Assembly (NCBI GenBank): GCA_003550305.1
Contig: QKYT01000031.1
Coordinates: 253,829-317,828 of the forward strand
Direction: 5' to 3'
Length of the DNA stretch: 64,000 bases
Source of the DNA: Glomus cerebriforme
Lineage: Eukaryota > Glomeromycota > Glomeromycetes > Glomerales > Glomeraceae
In this document: positions 1-10,140 of the stretch, piece after piece
Position numbering within the stretch: position 1 is the stretch's first letter
Layout of the letters: each line of letters starts with the position of its first letter
The notes under the pieces: generated by a model
Database searches by the model: none
What the model was told of the DNA's origin: nothing
Seen by the model: the letters and a program-made list of their open reading frames with translations, nothing else
Made by a program: the position numbers and the translations under genes

Positions 1-360
1 TAGTAGAATCGCTTGATTCAATGATGTAAATCGATACACAGCTTGATTCAACGATGTTAATTGATACACGTTCTCCACATATACCTATAATGATATTTTA
101 ATATTATATTGGAAGTGAACAACATGTTGCGTTATTATTTTATAGCATGTAATTCAGCCATCATTTTTTGTATTTTTGTTTAAAAAAGGGTGATAATTCG
201 ACCATTANTCTGCAAGGTCGAATATAAGTTTAATTTAATAAAAATTAGTGCGTAATTCAGTGATAATTCGACCATTAGTCTGCAGGTCGAATATAAGTTT
301 AATTTTAATAAAAATTAGTATGCAATTCAGATATTATTCTGCAAGGTCGAATATGGGTTG
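1..360. repeat. Short tandem duplications, 29-bp and 70-bp units
   Basis: A unit of about 29 bp beginning gcttgattcaa is present twice at roughly 12-70. A unit of about 70 bp containing ataattcgaccatta and aaggtcgaatata is present twice (about 190-328), with a third partial copy to about 360. Ambiguous N bases lie in the first 70-bp copy, which suggests collapsed or heterogeneous repeats. I see no coding potential here. Confidence 0.6.
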
Positions 361-640
361 AACTGTGCATCATTACTAATTTAGGTGAATTTTTTTAAAA
401 TCAGCCGAATTTAGGTCAAATTTTATGAAGGTCGATTTTACAAATTATTACAAATCGGGTTGCTGATTTTGTCACTTAATAAAATAACTATAAATCGGTC
501 AATCCAATTACTTATATTNTATTTAATCNGGTATGTNNCTTATTGATCACTAATTTTTGTTTAATCTGATATATATACTATGTTAACTAATTATTTTAAT
601 AGTTATCAATCAGGTATATGCCCAATTGAACAGCATTCTA
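361..640. other. AT-rich spacer, nothing recognised
   Basis: The sequence is low-complexity and AT-rich with several N bases near 519-538. I see no open frame, repeat or RNA gene that can be supported. Confidence 0.4.
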
Positions 641-1211
641 CCTGTGAATGGCCTTAGGAACTTGTTTAATGAGTTGAAATTTGGCGAAGAGGGTTTAAAA
701 ACATTAGTATAATAACTAATATTTCTTTCTTCTTTATTTTGGGTAAGTTGCAATTTGCAAAGAGGATTTAAGACAAGTTAGTATGATAATTAACATTTCT
801 TATTTCTTTATTTTGTAGTGAACACCGAATGGTCTTAGGTAAGTTGCAATTTGCGAAGAGAATTTAAGAAACATTAGTATGACAACTAACGTTTCTTATT
901 TCTTTATTTTGTAGTGAATACCAAACATTCTTGGGTGAGCTGCAATTTGCAAAGAGAGTTTAAAAAACATTAGTATGATGACTAATGTTTCTTATTTCTT
1001 TATTTTGTAATAAACACCGAACGGTCTTGGGTAAGTTGCAATTTGTGAAAAGGGTTTAAGAAATGTTAGTATGACAACTAATATTTCTTATTTCTTTATT
1101 TTGTAATGAACACCAAACGGTCTTGGGTGAGTTGCAATTTATGAAGAGGATTTAAGAAATATTAGTATAACAACAACTAACATTTCTTATTTCTTTATTT
1201 TGTAGTGAACA
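640..1211 (+). repeat. 96-bp minisatellite with intron plus micro-exon units
   Basis: About five and a half copies of a 96-bp unit. Each unit reads like a 76-nt intron (starting gtaagttgcaattt or gtgag, an internal ctaac/ctaat branch-site-like element, a pyrimidine-rich tract, ending tttgtag) followed by a 20-nt segment of the type tgaacaccgaatggtcttag. Intron-like segments fall at 743-818, 839-914, 935-1010, 1031-1106 and 1127-1205. The third and fourth end in aa instead of ag, and the last has a 3-bp insertion. The 20-nt segments do not give a long open frame when joined. Whether anything here is spliced is unknown. Confidence 0.75.
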
Positions 1212-1610
1212 CGAATATTTTGTCAAAATGTGCAGATTTACTGATCACCTGATATACTGTATATCTGATTGGCTACAGAGTTTTGCAACAATTTTTTCAT
1301 TTCGCAATTGTTAAAATTTTGCCAATGACAAAACATTTTATCAATAGTTTTAACTTTACTATTTGGAGTTTCGTCATTTCACAAAATTCAAAATGAATTT
1401 TGCCTGAAAACCTTAATTTTAATAAATGTATATGAGAAGCAGTTATATGTAATGATGTAATACCTGTACAATATAAAAATTTATATTAACACCTAGTATT
1501 TTTTTTTCAAATAGAAATGAATTTTTATCTCACTCTGGAACATAATACTATTTTTTATCTAAGCTTAATAACTATATACAGTAAAAGCGCTATATTTATT
1601 TCAACAGCTG
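1212..1610. other. AT-rich spacer, nothing recognised
   Basis: There is no supportable gene or repeat between the 96-bp array and the SAM-like pseudogene. Confidence 0.4.
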
Positions 1611-1613
1611 AAT

Positions 1614-2276
1614 ATGACTTACTTAATTGAAAACTGGAATTTAGAAATCCTTATCAATTTTTTGAAAAGGCAGAATTTTAAGCTCAATAATGATGACTTT
1701 AAAATACTATACAACAAAAAAATTACTGGTTTTTCCTTTCTTGATATGTCTAAATAAAAATTATTTAGTTATGGATTTAAAGGTAGACTAACAATACTTC
1801 TCGTAAAAGAGACTAAGAGCCAAAACTCTCAAAGAAAAGCCAAATGTGCATTTTAATCTATCACAGTTTGAAAGAGATATTAGTAAAATATGGTATTGAA
1901 GATAGTTAAATAACAGCTATTTTACAATTTACACCAAGTATTTGTATGTCATTTCTTTGTTGTGTAAATTATATATAATTAATTTTATCTTTAGAGACTC
2001 ATAACATTGAGGACGAAGACAAGATTCTTCATTATTATATTAATGATATTTGAATTAGGATAAATAACATGGGGACAGTTGCCAACAGTAACAAAGTTGT
2101 TCATTGTAAATATATTTCAACCATTCTTCATGCATGTATTTGAATGGTCAAAAAACTTACCAGAAAAGAAATCTTCTTGAATCTGCAATTAGAAGTCATT
2201 AGTAAAGAAAGCAGAAGTTGTATTGATTATGCTATTAAGTGCATTGAAGAATTAATTGCCATAATAGAGGGAAAAT
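1614..2276 (+). pseudogene. Degenerate SAM-like / PD-(D/E)XK-like family member
   Basis: From the ATG at 1614 the frame reads a helical SAM-like module (pieces LEILINFLKRQNFKLNNDDF and KKITGFSFLDMSK), then an in-frame TAA after about 47 residues where the homologous frame continues (KLFSYGFKGR). After another break, a possible intron ending at about 1995 leads into HNIEDEDKILHYYINDI, with two internal TGA/TAG-type stops, and finishes near CIDYAIKCIEELIAIIEGK. The D...E-x-K spacing in this last piece resembles the catalytic core of restriction-endonuclease-fold nucleases. I recognise the general arrangement as a multicopy family in Rhizophagus-type fungi, but the nuclease reading is inference. 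Several stops mean this copy is dead. Confidence 0.55.
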
Positions 2277-2679
2277 AATATCAAATCGCTATTAGCTTCA
2301 TTTAGATTAGTATTATAATCCAGATCTGGTTAATCCATTAATCCAGTAGATAATCTGATCCAAAGTAAATAGATCATCCATTAGAATTTAGCCGGATGAT
2401 GGATGAATCTAGATGAAAAAAAGCGGATGATTTGGATGAATCTGAATAAAAAAGATGGATGAATCTGGATAAATAATCCAGATAACTATTATTAAAATTG
2501 ATCTTTTTATTGTGAAAAAAATTCAATTAAATAAAATTGTCAACAAACTTTATTTTATACATATTAATTATAATTAATAGGAGAATTTTTTGCCTTTCTA
2601 ATAATTTGACACATCTATTTTTTTAAATATATTTCATGTTATTTTCAGTTGCATCTTTTCAGTTACTTATTAGTCAAGT

Positions 2680-4850
2680 ATGGAAGAAAATCTTAACAAA
2701 CTATTAGAAAATCCTAATGATATAAAAAGAACTACTAATAAAAGGGAAAAAACAAGTTGGATTTGAAGGTATTTCAATATAGAAATTCGTAATGGTGAGC
2801 AATTTGCAATCTGTAATTTGAAAATAATAGGCATAAATATTTCATATAAAAAAGAGTATAAAACAGGTGGTTCTACTAAGAATTGCGTAAATTATTTAAT
2901 AAATAAGCATGAACTTTTTTCAGAACAAATTAATATTCAGATAATAATTTATTTTAATAGTATAATTTATTTTTTGATAGAGATTTTTTACTAAAAATTT
3001 TTTTTATAGATGAAAAAAATAACTAAAAAACATAATGAAAGTCATTCACTTAAGTTACGCCAATTTTTAGTAGACTTTATTCTTGATATAGCTTAACCAT
3101 TAAGAATAGTTAAATGCATATCTTTTCGTAGACTTATTTATGAATTAGATTCAAAATTTGATATGCCAGATTCTAAAAATATTAAAGCTATGATTCATAT
3201 TGCTTATAATTATACTTTTAAGGCTTTAGCTGATTTGTTAAAACTATTACTTCTGTTTTTCTCACATTAGATTTGTGAATAACACAAAATAATTATGATT
3301 TTCTTGACATCACATGTTCATACCTTAATCAATAATATAATCTTTGTGAAATCACACTTACACTTTCCTATATCAGGTATACATATATCTCTAAAAACAT
3401 TAAAAATTCTATTGAAGAAATTCTTGGTAAATGGAATTTGCAATCTAAAGTGTATTTTATTACAATTAGTGTAAAAAGTATGGATGGAATTGAATGGCAT
3501 GCCTGTGTGTTACATACGTTACAGCTAATTATTGGGAAGGGATTGATGTTAGTGAAAAAATTAATTCAAAGGGTAAAATGATTAATAAATTTTTTCTTAA
3601 GACCAAAGCAGACTAAGAAGTTAGAAGATGTCCAAAAAAGTTTAAATAAAGGAAATAATAATGAGGTAATTAATTTTTGTTAGAATTATTAATAAAAATA
3701 AATTCTAATTTAATTATTTAAATGTAATTGCTAGGAAATTAAAAAAAACTGATAAATATTTATGTATAATTTAAGATTGCAAAATGCGGTGGAATAGTTT
3801 TTATTATGTGTGGTAAAGATTATTACTTCTTTGAGATGCAATAATTATTGATTGGTTCATGAAACTGATATCAATTCAAAAAAAGATTCTAAACAATTGG
3901 GAGAAATTATGATTACTATATAAGAATGGAATCTAATACAAAATTTAGTTGATGTATTGGAACCATTTGCAAAAGCAACTGATTATTTAGGTGGTAGCTC
4001 CTATTGTACATATAGTATTATAAATCCAGTAATTGAAGAAATCAAAGGAAGATTAACAAGATATTCTTTACAGCTCTCATCACCACCTTTATTACCATTA
4101 CCAGTTACTGATGGTTTAGAATAATGAGAATGTATTTGATAAGGAAGAATCTAGTCAACATCAAATTAATATACTGTACCTGTAAATACATCTGGATTGT
4201 TAGATAAAGTTAAAGAAAAACTATATGAAAGCTTATGTTATTACTGGGATTTTTAAAATCCCAACATTTTTTTGGCTATCTTGTTAGACCCTCATACAAA
4301 AAGTCTTAAAGATATATCTGTACATACTCAATTATAAACAGAAGAATTATTATGTGACAAAGTTGAAGAATTAAAACTGGAAGGTCATAGTGATAGTCAA
4401 TCTCCATTAAATTCAAATCATTCTAATTTTATAAAACCAAAATCAAGAGTTAAATATAAAAACTCAGTTTTCACAAAATTTCAAAAATCTGGACCAATGG
4501 CCATAGATGATAAAGTACAAGAATACTTAAAATTGGATGAAATTGATTGGAAGGAAAATCCTTTCACCTGGTGGGCGCATAATGAAAAGTATTTTTCCCA
4601 TATAGCAACATTAGCACGTAAATATTTATCTGTACCTGCAGCATCTTCGGCATCTAAAAGAATGATATTTTCTGATGTAGGGAATATCATGGGACCAAAA
4701 AGGACTAGAATGAATTCCAAATTATTCAAAAAAATCATATTTTTAAAATGCAATTCTAAAATGTTGCCCTCAATTCAACTTCTAAATAATCAAATTTTAT
4801 TTTCTTTTTACAGAATGTTATCCTTAGTGTTGTTATGTATATTATGTTAA
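2680..4850 (+). pseudogene. Broken hAT transposase (BED finger to dimerisation domain)
   Basis: Conceptual translation in shifting frames starts at 2680 with MEENLNKLLENPND and a degraded BED-type zinc finger (an SWI-stop-RYFNIE piece, then GGSTKNCVNYLINKHELF). It passes through catalytic-domain remnants, including GKWNLQSKVYFITISVKSMDG (shortened here to its core) and LDPHTKSL. It ends with a well-preserved hAT C-terminal dimerisation region at 4497-4720 (NPFTWWAHNEKYFSHIATLA, then KYLSVPAASSASKRMIFSD). At least ten stops or frameshifts separate these blocks, so no functional transposase is encoded. The last block is open for 117 codons and could be mistaken for a gene. Confidence 0.8.
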
Positions 4851-5269
4851 TTGTTTATAACAAATTATTAAATAAATATAATTTGGTTATATATACAGTA
4901 TTTAGTGGATTATCATTTTATTTAATTTAAAGTGAAAATTGCAAATAATATACAAATTATATTATTAAGTAAATTTAGATGATATTACTGCATCGCCTAT
5001 TGTATACATTGGAACTATTAACTAATTAGATTAATTATGTATTGTATCATAATAAAGATTTTTAGCTCATTCTAATTGCCATTTCCATTTCCCAAAATTT
5101 ATAAAAAAATGTATCAATCACCTCATTTTCAAAAAAAAGTAAAAAACTTCCTAGTACTAATTTAATTTATCAACAAATTCGTATCAAGCTTGAAGGGGAT
5201 AATATAATTAATGAAACTTAATTTTTCAATTATCTCCTAGCACCTTTGCAATTTTTTATACTAGCTTGA

Positions 5270-5636
5270 GTGCTTGAGCCAAGCTGGACTCAAGCCAAAA
5301 GATCATTCCTAAAAAAAAGGAAAGAATGTTAGCACTATTCTCATATTAAAAAGTTAAAAAAACCCCCTCCACACTTCAAAATTACCTCCAAGAGACGTGC
5401 TATTGGTGCCGAAAGATCCGTTCCTACAATAAAGAGAAAGAAAAGAACATTAAAAAAACCCTTCCAGGCTTCCACCCCTTGAAATTACCTTTAGGTAAGT
5501 CAGTGTCGAAAAGTTCGTTTCTGTAAAAAAAGAGAAAAAGAAGAACGTTAGTAATGTTCTTAAATTAAAAAGTTAAAAAAAATCCCATCCCTCCTCCACC
5601 CTCCACCCTTCAAGGACGTGCTGTCAGTCTGTTATG
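5270..5636. repeat. Degenerate tandem repeat with CCCTCC tracts
   Basis: Three diverged copies of a unit containing gaaaga-c-ttcct, an A-rich run, a g(a)aacgttag segment, aaaagttaaaaaaa and a C-rich tract (cccctcc or ccctcc). They lie within the right part of the hAT element. There is no coding potential. Confidence 0.5.
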
Positions 5637-5774
5637 AAACAAAGTGGATGAATCTGGATGGATCCGCCAATTATCCAGATCAAAAATTAATTACGGATTA
5701 AACTTATGGATCGCGGATTCATCCGGATTATAACACTATGGATCACGGATTCATCTGAATCGTGCCTATCAAAC

Positions 5775-6080
5775 TAACAAGAGAAAACGAAAGGCAGATG
5801 ATGCAATCGGAGGTGATTATGACTATCTGTATGGAATTATCACCACAGCCACGGATTGATACTTTCTCCTTTATATCTCAGAGGGCATTTCATGTATGAG
5901 TGAAATCGAGTATCAAAGGACATCGCTAAGGAAGAAAATGAGCTGAATTACGCAAAAGCGTTAAGCGGGTGATGGAGGTTATTGTTGGGTTATTAAAGGA
6001 TAGGGTGGACGCCGAGAAAGAGCCTAAAAATAAAAAGGCTGGGTTCAAGAATACCTTAAAAAAGAATAATCATGTATACT
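5775..6080 (+). pseudogene. 3' fragment of multicopy coiled-coil family, copy 1
   Basis: The frame from about 5780 reads KRKRKADDAIGGDYDYLYGI then ITTATD, a TGA stop where the paralogue has Trp, and YFLLYISEGISCMSEIEYQ. After a frameshift it continues ELRKSVKRVMEVIVGLLKDR and ends near 6080. The downstream non-coding tail (gggttacgtcccgaactttgtatttatt, shortened) is shared with the copy at 10141-10560, so the two are paralogous 3' ends. Stop and frameshift make it a pseudogene. The YGI-TTATDWYF type block looks like the end of a nuclease-like domain, but that is inference. Confidence 0.6.
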
Positions 6081-6211
6081 AACATAGAAAAAATTGTCAT
6101 TTATCGTGGGTTACGTCCCGAACTTTGTATTTATTTTTTCATGTATTAATAAAAAAATTTTTTCTTAGCAAAGTAACAATTTGTTCACCGGTGATATTTT
6201 ATTAAAAATGT

Positions 6212-6732
6212 TAAGTATTTGAAATTACAACAAACAGGATAAGCATTAAGTACCGTATAGTTCCGAAATTAAGCACACTTTTTTTGTTATAGGGATGCTT
6301 AATTTCGGTGTATAATTTTTTAAAAAAAATCATATTTATATTAATTTTGTATTTAGGATATCTTGTGATCCAGTGATTAGAAATTAATGTAATTTAGCTC
6401 ATTGGATTCGTCTCAATGAGAGGATTCCAATGGTAGTTATTTCATATCTCTAGGATAAATATTGGCCGAGATATCATAAATTTATTATCAAAAGAGTGCT
6501 TATTTTTGGGTTATTTCTTATATGTAAAGATGCTTATTTTCGGGTAATGCTTAATTTCGGAACTATACGGTACTTGAAATTACAATAAAGTGAACAAACA
6601 GGATAAGCATTAAGTACTTGAAATTACAATAAAGTGAATAAACAGGATAAGCATTAAGTATTTGAAATTACAATAAAGTGAATAAACAGGATAAGCATNA
6701 ANTACTTGAAATTACAATAAANNGNATAAGCT
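6212..6732. repeat. 44-bp minisatellite, interrupted by a TIR element
   Basis: The unit is cttgaaattacaataaagtg followed by aacaaacaggataagcattaagta (44 bp). One diverged unit lies at about 6213-6252 and four units start at 6573, 6617, 6661 and 6705. The last contains N bases. The array is split by the insertion at 6253-6570. Confidence 0.85.
6253..6570. mobile_element. Non-autonomous Tc1/mariner-like TIR element (MITE)
   Basis: The ends are ccgtatagttccgaaattaa at the left and its exact complement ttaatttcggaactatacgg at the right. They are flanked on both sides by TA (6251-6252 and 6571-6572), the target duplication typical of Tc1/mariner-type elements. The element is 318 bp with no open frame. 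Further copies of gcttaatttcgg lie inside each end. The insertion divides one unit of the 44-bp minisatellite exactly at its internal TA, so the empty site can be read from neighbouring units. Confidence 0.85.
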
Positions 6733-7471
6733 AAGAAGAGTGAGAAAAGGAAATTAAACTCTGAATCTTGTCAGTTATTGGACCCGTTGGATTGTTATAA
6801 AACCAGTATTCAACACGTTCAAAGATCGATAATGCTGCATCATCATAATACTCGATATGGTGGCTGTTACAATTGCATTTAAATTCAACTCGCGATCCAG
6901 CAAACAGTTTTCTGATTAATCCGTCAACTAAACGGCAATCAGAATGGGTAGGAGTAACATACCCTTCTGCGAAAATCGCGTTGCAAGGACTTTCTTCATG
7001 TTGTGAGATACGTTCTTCGAAATCACAAGATTCATTACCAATATCGAGACCGATTTTATAAAGTTCCGGTTGATCTTAAATATCTAATTGAAATAGATAA
7101 TTGACATTAAACTATACTTAATTTTTATATGTTTCATTTATATACTTACCAATTCTATGCATGACGTAAAACCTGCCTCCTTCAACAGGGCGCTTAAGAT
7201 TGAGGCTACGTTCGGTAAAATAAGTGGCCAAATTATTCATGAATTCGTTAGTTAAAGATGAGTATATAGGAATGGACTTCAAATATTCTTTGGCGTGAAT
7301 TGCAGCGACAAACTTTGGTTTGTCATGTTTTTTGCATACTGGATGAGTCATATATGACTTAATCCGACACGCCAAACCACATGACCTATCAGTAATACCA
7401 TCAAACGCCTGACAAAATCCTTTATTGTTCCTAGCTTTATTAGAAGGGTAAAAGAAAAAAACATTGCTCAT
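6731..7471 (-). CDS. T5orf172 / GIY-YIG-like protein, two exons
   Basis: Exon 1 spans 7471-7150 and exon 2 spans 7074-6731, joined across a 75-nt intron (7149-7075, gtaagt...ag). Together they give 222 codons with the stop (221 aa). The N-terminal half has a Cys-rich segment (FCQAFDGITDRSCGLACRIK, then VCKKHDKPKF). The C-terminal half has GGRFYVMHRIDQPELYKIGL followed by EERISQHEESPC, the pattern of the T5orf172 branch of the GIY-YIG nuclease superfamily (Tyr, KIG, then an Arg on the next helix). This is the only gene in the left 12 kb that looks intact. The function may be DNA cleavage or a host-adapted role. The family call rests on motif memory. Confidence 0.55.
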
Positions 7472-7474
7472 GAA

Positions 7475-8560
7475 ACATTTGAAACTATTAATTAATGAAT
7501 ATTAATAAAACATATGGGACAAAAACTTTATTCCATTATTAATATAGCTTCTTCCTATTTTAGCTTTGAAAAAGTCGTGGGAAAAGCATTGCTTAAAATT
7601 GAAGATTGCATACGTCTGCTCATTGGTGCACTTATTGCTCAGGTAAATGTGGATTAACTGTTAACTGATTTAAAATGAAAAATCTCACGTTTATGATCCT
7701 AAGAACACGTGCACCCGATACTAAAATATGGGGAAATCTTATTCTGTTCTCCCTGCATCAGCCACTGAGCTACATCAGCTCTTATTTATTGTTTACTTTT
7801 ACACAACACAATACGCGCTCCTTCTCTCACTTCTCTCACTCTTTCTTTTCCTTTCTCTTTTTCTTTTCCCTTCCTTTTTAAATATTTTAGAAGTTTGAAA
7901 AAATAAATATTTTTTAACACTGGCTTAGATATGATGTATTATTTATAAAGCTATGAATATTTTTCACATTTAACACTTTATTTTTCATAACAGAAGCGGT
8001 TTTTAATATAAAATTTATACCATATAATTTTACAAATAAACTGACTTTTATCAATAAGCAGAGTTGCTCAACAGGTATGGAACTACTTGCATATTAATTT
8101 TCACTATGTTCGAGTGAATATCTATGGAGGTATTATTATTTTTTATAATGGAATTTATTGTGCGCGAATATGCTCTTTATTTTGTAGCATAATTTCAGCA
8201 CTTTAGTTATACTAAACTAGCTTTTGTAAATAAATAAAATTGTTTAGTGAGTCTACTAGAACTAAATTTTGTCAATTAACTGAATATTTATGTATGAATA
8301 AAAAGTATTTCTTTGTATTTTTTATTTTTTATTAAATTTTATTTAAAGATATTGAAATTTTTTTTTTTTTTTGTTAAATATGAAATCAAAATATTTTTTT
8401 TGAAGTTTTGCATTATTTTTTTTTGCGCAAAGGCCGCGAACAAAAAATATTTTCTAAGAAAAAAACATCCAATAAATTTTGTGGCTGGCAATTTCAATTT
8501 TAAACCAATCATATTTAAGAGAAAGGGGGACAGGATAAAAATCTGTACCCGTTCCCCTAA
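7475..8560. other. AT-rich intergenic DNA
   Basis: No gene is supported. Short open frames here are products of T-rich sequence (for example runs of ttttctttctc near 7820-7880). No tandem repeat or RNA gene was recognised. Confidence 0.4.
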
Positions 8561-8565
8561 ATATG

Positions 8566-8754
8566 GGGGTAGTCTAAAGCCGTGTTTGATCACGTGAATT
8601 TTATATTATCATGTGATATATAGGTGTGTGACAAATAAAATTTCACACATCAAAAAGTCCCTGAAATACATAATAAAAATGAAAAAAAGAGGTGTGTCAT
8701 AGAGGGTGACAAATTTAATAAAGTCACGTGATCGAATACGGCTTTAGACATCCC
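8566..8754. mobile_element. Small TIR element (MITE-like), about 190 bp
   Basis: The left end (ggggtagtctaaagccgtgt then ttgatcacgtgaa) and the complement of the right end (ggggatgtctaaagccgtat then tcgatcacgtga) match over about 30 bp with few differences. The interior is short and non-coding. The target duplication is not clear because the flanks are G/C and A/T runs. Superfamily undetermined. Confidence 0.65.
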
Positions 8755-8759
8755 CTTTA

Positions 8760-9240
8760 TTTGGTAAAATTAGTAACTGTAACCTTGAGTTGGCCCGTTT
8801 ATTTATCTATTATCATGATAGTCTACTTCAGAATTGTTCGATCAGTGTTTTGATCACTAAAACAAAAAACCAATCAAAGTTTGCAATCAGAGTTCAATTT
8901 TGAAATGATTTTGACTGATTGTGGTTGAACGGTTTAGCCAGCCAATCAGGTATTATTTTTGTTTATTTCTGTCTACTCGACCAAACTGACCTATGTTTTT
9001 GATGGTTCACAAAAATCGATTTTTTGATCGTTCTACAGTCAAATTTATTGGTCAACTTTTTGTGCAATGCATTCAAAAATTCTGATCGACCAATTCTGAT
9101 GATACATCCGTTATCACATGATATTACCCAATCAAATTAATTTTTATGTCATCTATGTTTTGTGTAATATAATAAATGTTTTCTTTTAAAAAAACGTGTT
9201 CATTTATATATCTTTTTTTTGGGCCATATGCTACCTCTTT
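8760..9240. other. Intergenic DNA, no feature recognised
   Basis: Repeated short words (gatca, caatca) occur around 8835-9080, but I could not resolve a consistent inverted or direct repeat. There is no open frame. Confidence 0.35.
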
Positions 9241-9244
9241 ATGC

Positions 9245-9590
9245 GTTTATTCATCCAAATTTACTATAGTATAAAGGTAAGTCTTCACTTTTTTTTGATT
9301 ATACACTCACCTTTTCTTGCATTTCTTCGTCTAGATTTATCACGTTATAGGGTAAGTCTTCATCTTATTCCTCTTTTTAGACTATGCACTTTTCTTGCAT
9401 TTCTTTATCTAGATTTACTATGGTATAAAAGTAAATCTTAGCTTTATTCTTCTTTGCTTTTTTAGATTATGTACATTTTCGTTTAAATTACTATGATATA
9501 AAGGTAAATCACTTTATTCCTCTTTTTTTTTGAACTGAATACTTATCTTTTTTCATCTAAAGTTATTACGGTATAATAGACTGGTGACAG
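9245..9590 (+). repeat. About 77-bp minisatellite, again intron plus micro-exon units
   Basis: About five diverged copies. Two units have clear splice-like edges: a gtaagtcttca start, a T/C-rich stretch and an end at tttcttcgtctag or tttctttatctag (58-61 nt), followed by a 17-18 nt segment such as atttactatggtataaaa, and then the next gtaa. Later copies (about 9470-9590) lose the acceptor. The architecture matches the 96-bp array at 640-1211, though the sequences are unrelated. Confidence 0.65.
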
Positions 9591-9721
9591 TGCAAATTGG
9601 TAAGATTCGAAAGCTCAGTTTCTGTACATGTGATTTTGCTGGTGACTGGTTACAAATAGGTTTTACGTTTCTACTTCGGATAATAGGTTGACTTTATATA
9701 TTTTTAGGATCCTTCGCCAAT

Positions 9722-10135
9722 TTAGTTGGAATTTGAACTTGTTGGGTAAAGCTTGGAAATCGTTAGGTAGAGCTTGAAAATCGTTGGGTCGAGTTTGAAA
9801 ATCGTTGGGTGAAGCTTGGAAATCGTTAGGTAGAACTTGGAAATCATTGGGTGGAACTTGGAAATCGTTAGGTGAAGCTTAGAAATCGTTGGGTAGAACT
9901 TGGAAATCGTTAGGTGGAGCTTGGAAATCGTTGGGTGGAACTTGGAAATCATTAGGTGGAGCTTGAAAATCATTGGGTGGAACTTGAAAATCGTTAGGTG
10001 GAGCTTGGAAATCGTTGGGTGGAGCTTGGAAGCCGTTAGGCGGAGCTTGAAAAGGTGAAACCTGGCGGTGGAAGTGTGAAACCCGGCGGTGGAAGTGTGA
10101 AGCCCGGCGGTGGAAGTGTGAAACCTAGTGATGAA
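9722..10135. repeat. 21-bp minisatellite (heptad-coding in principle)
   Basis: About eighteen copies of a 21-bp unit of the type gcttggaaatcgttgggtgg, in places alternating in a 42-bp pattern, then three or four copies of a related 21-bp unit (gtgaaacccggcggtggaag). Because 21 is a multiple of three, the minus strand stays open for 142 codons from an ATG at 10150 and would encode a seven-residue repeat (SKLHPTI / SKFHLTI). The plus strand reads WKSLGGA with stops. I see no evidence that either strand is a real gene. Confidence 0.85.
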
Positions 10136-10140
10136 CTTAG

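Larger units (their letters stand above)
2308..5738 (+). mobile_element. Degraded hAT-type DNA transposon
   Basis: The ends carry imperfect terminal inverted repeats. The left end begins TAGTATTATAATCCAGAT at 2308. The reverse complement of the right end, at 5738, begins TAGTGTTATAATCCGGAT, so 16 of 18 positions match. Subterminal motifs of the type ggatgaatctggat recur at 2395-2480 and 5643-5760. Inside lies a broken BED-finger transposase (separate entry). No matching 8-bp target duplication is evident directly outside these ends. The right flank (5739-5770) holds a diverged second copy of the end sequence, so the exact right boundary is uncertain. Confidence 0.6.

Noticed and set aside
640..1211. 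CRISPR array
   Set aside because: The 96-bp units are near-identical throughout with no alternating unique spacers, and the host is eukaryotic.
4497..4850. 117-codon open frame as an independent gene
   Set aside because: It is the dimerisation tail of the dead hAT transposase. Upstream homologous blocks are broken by stops and frameshifts.
7675..7881. Small hydrophobic protein frame
   Set aside because: Composition-driven frame in T/C-rich sequence, with no conserved features or splice context.
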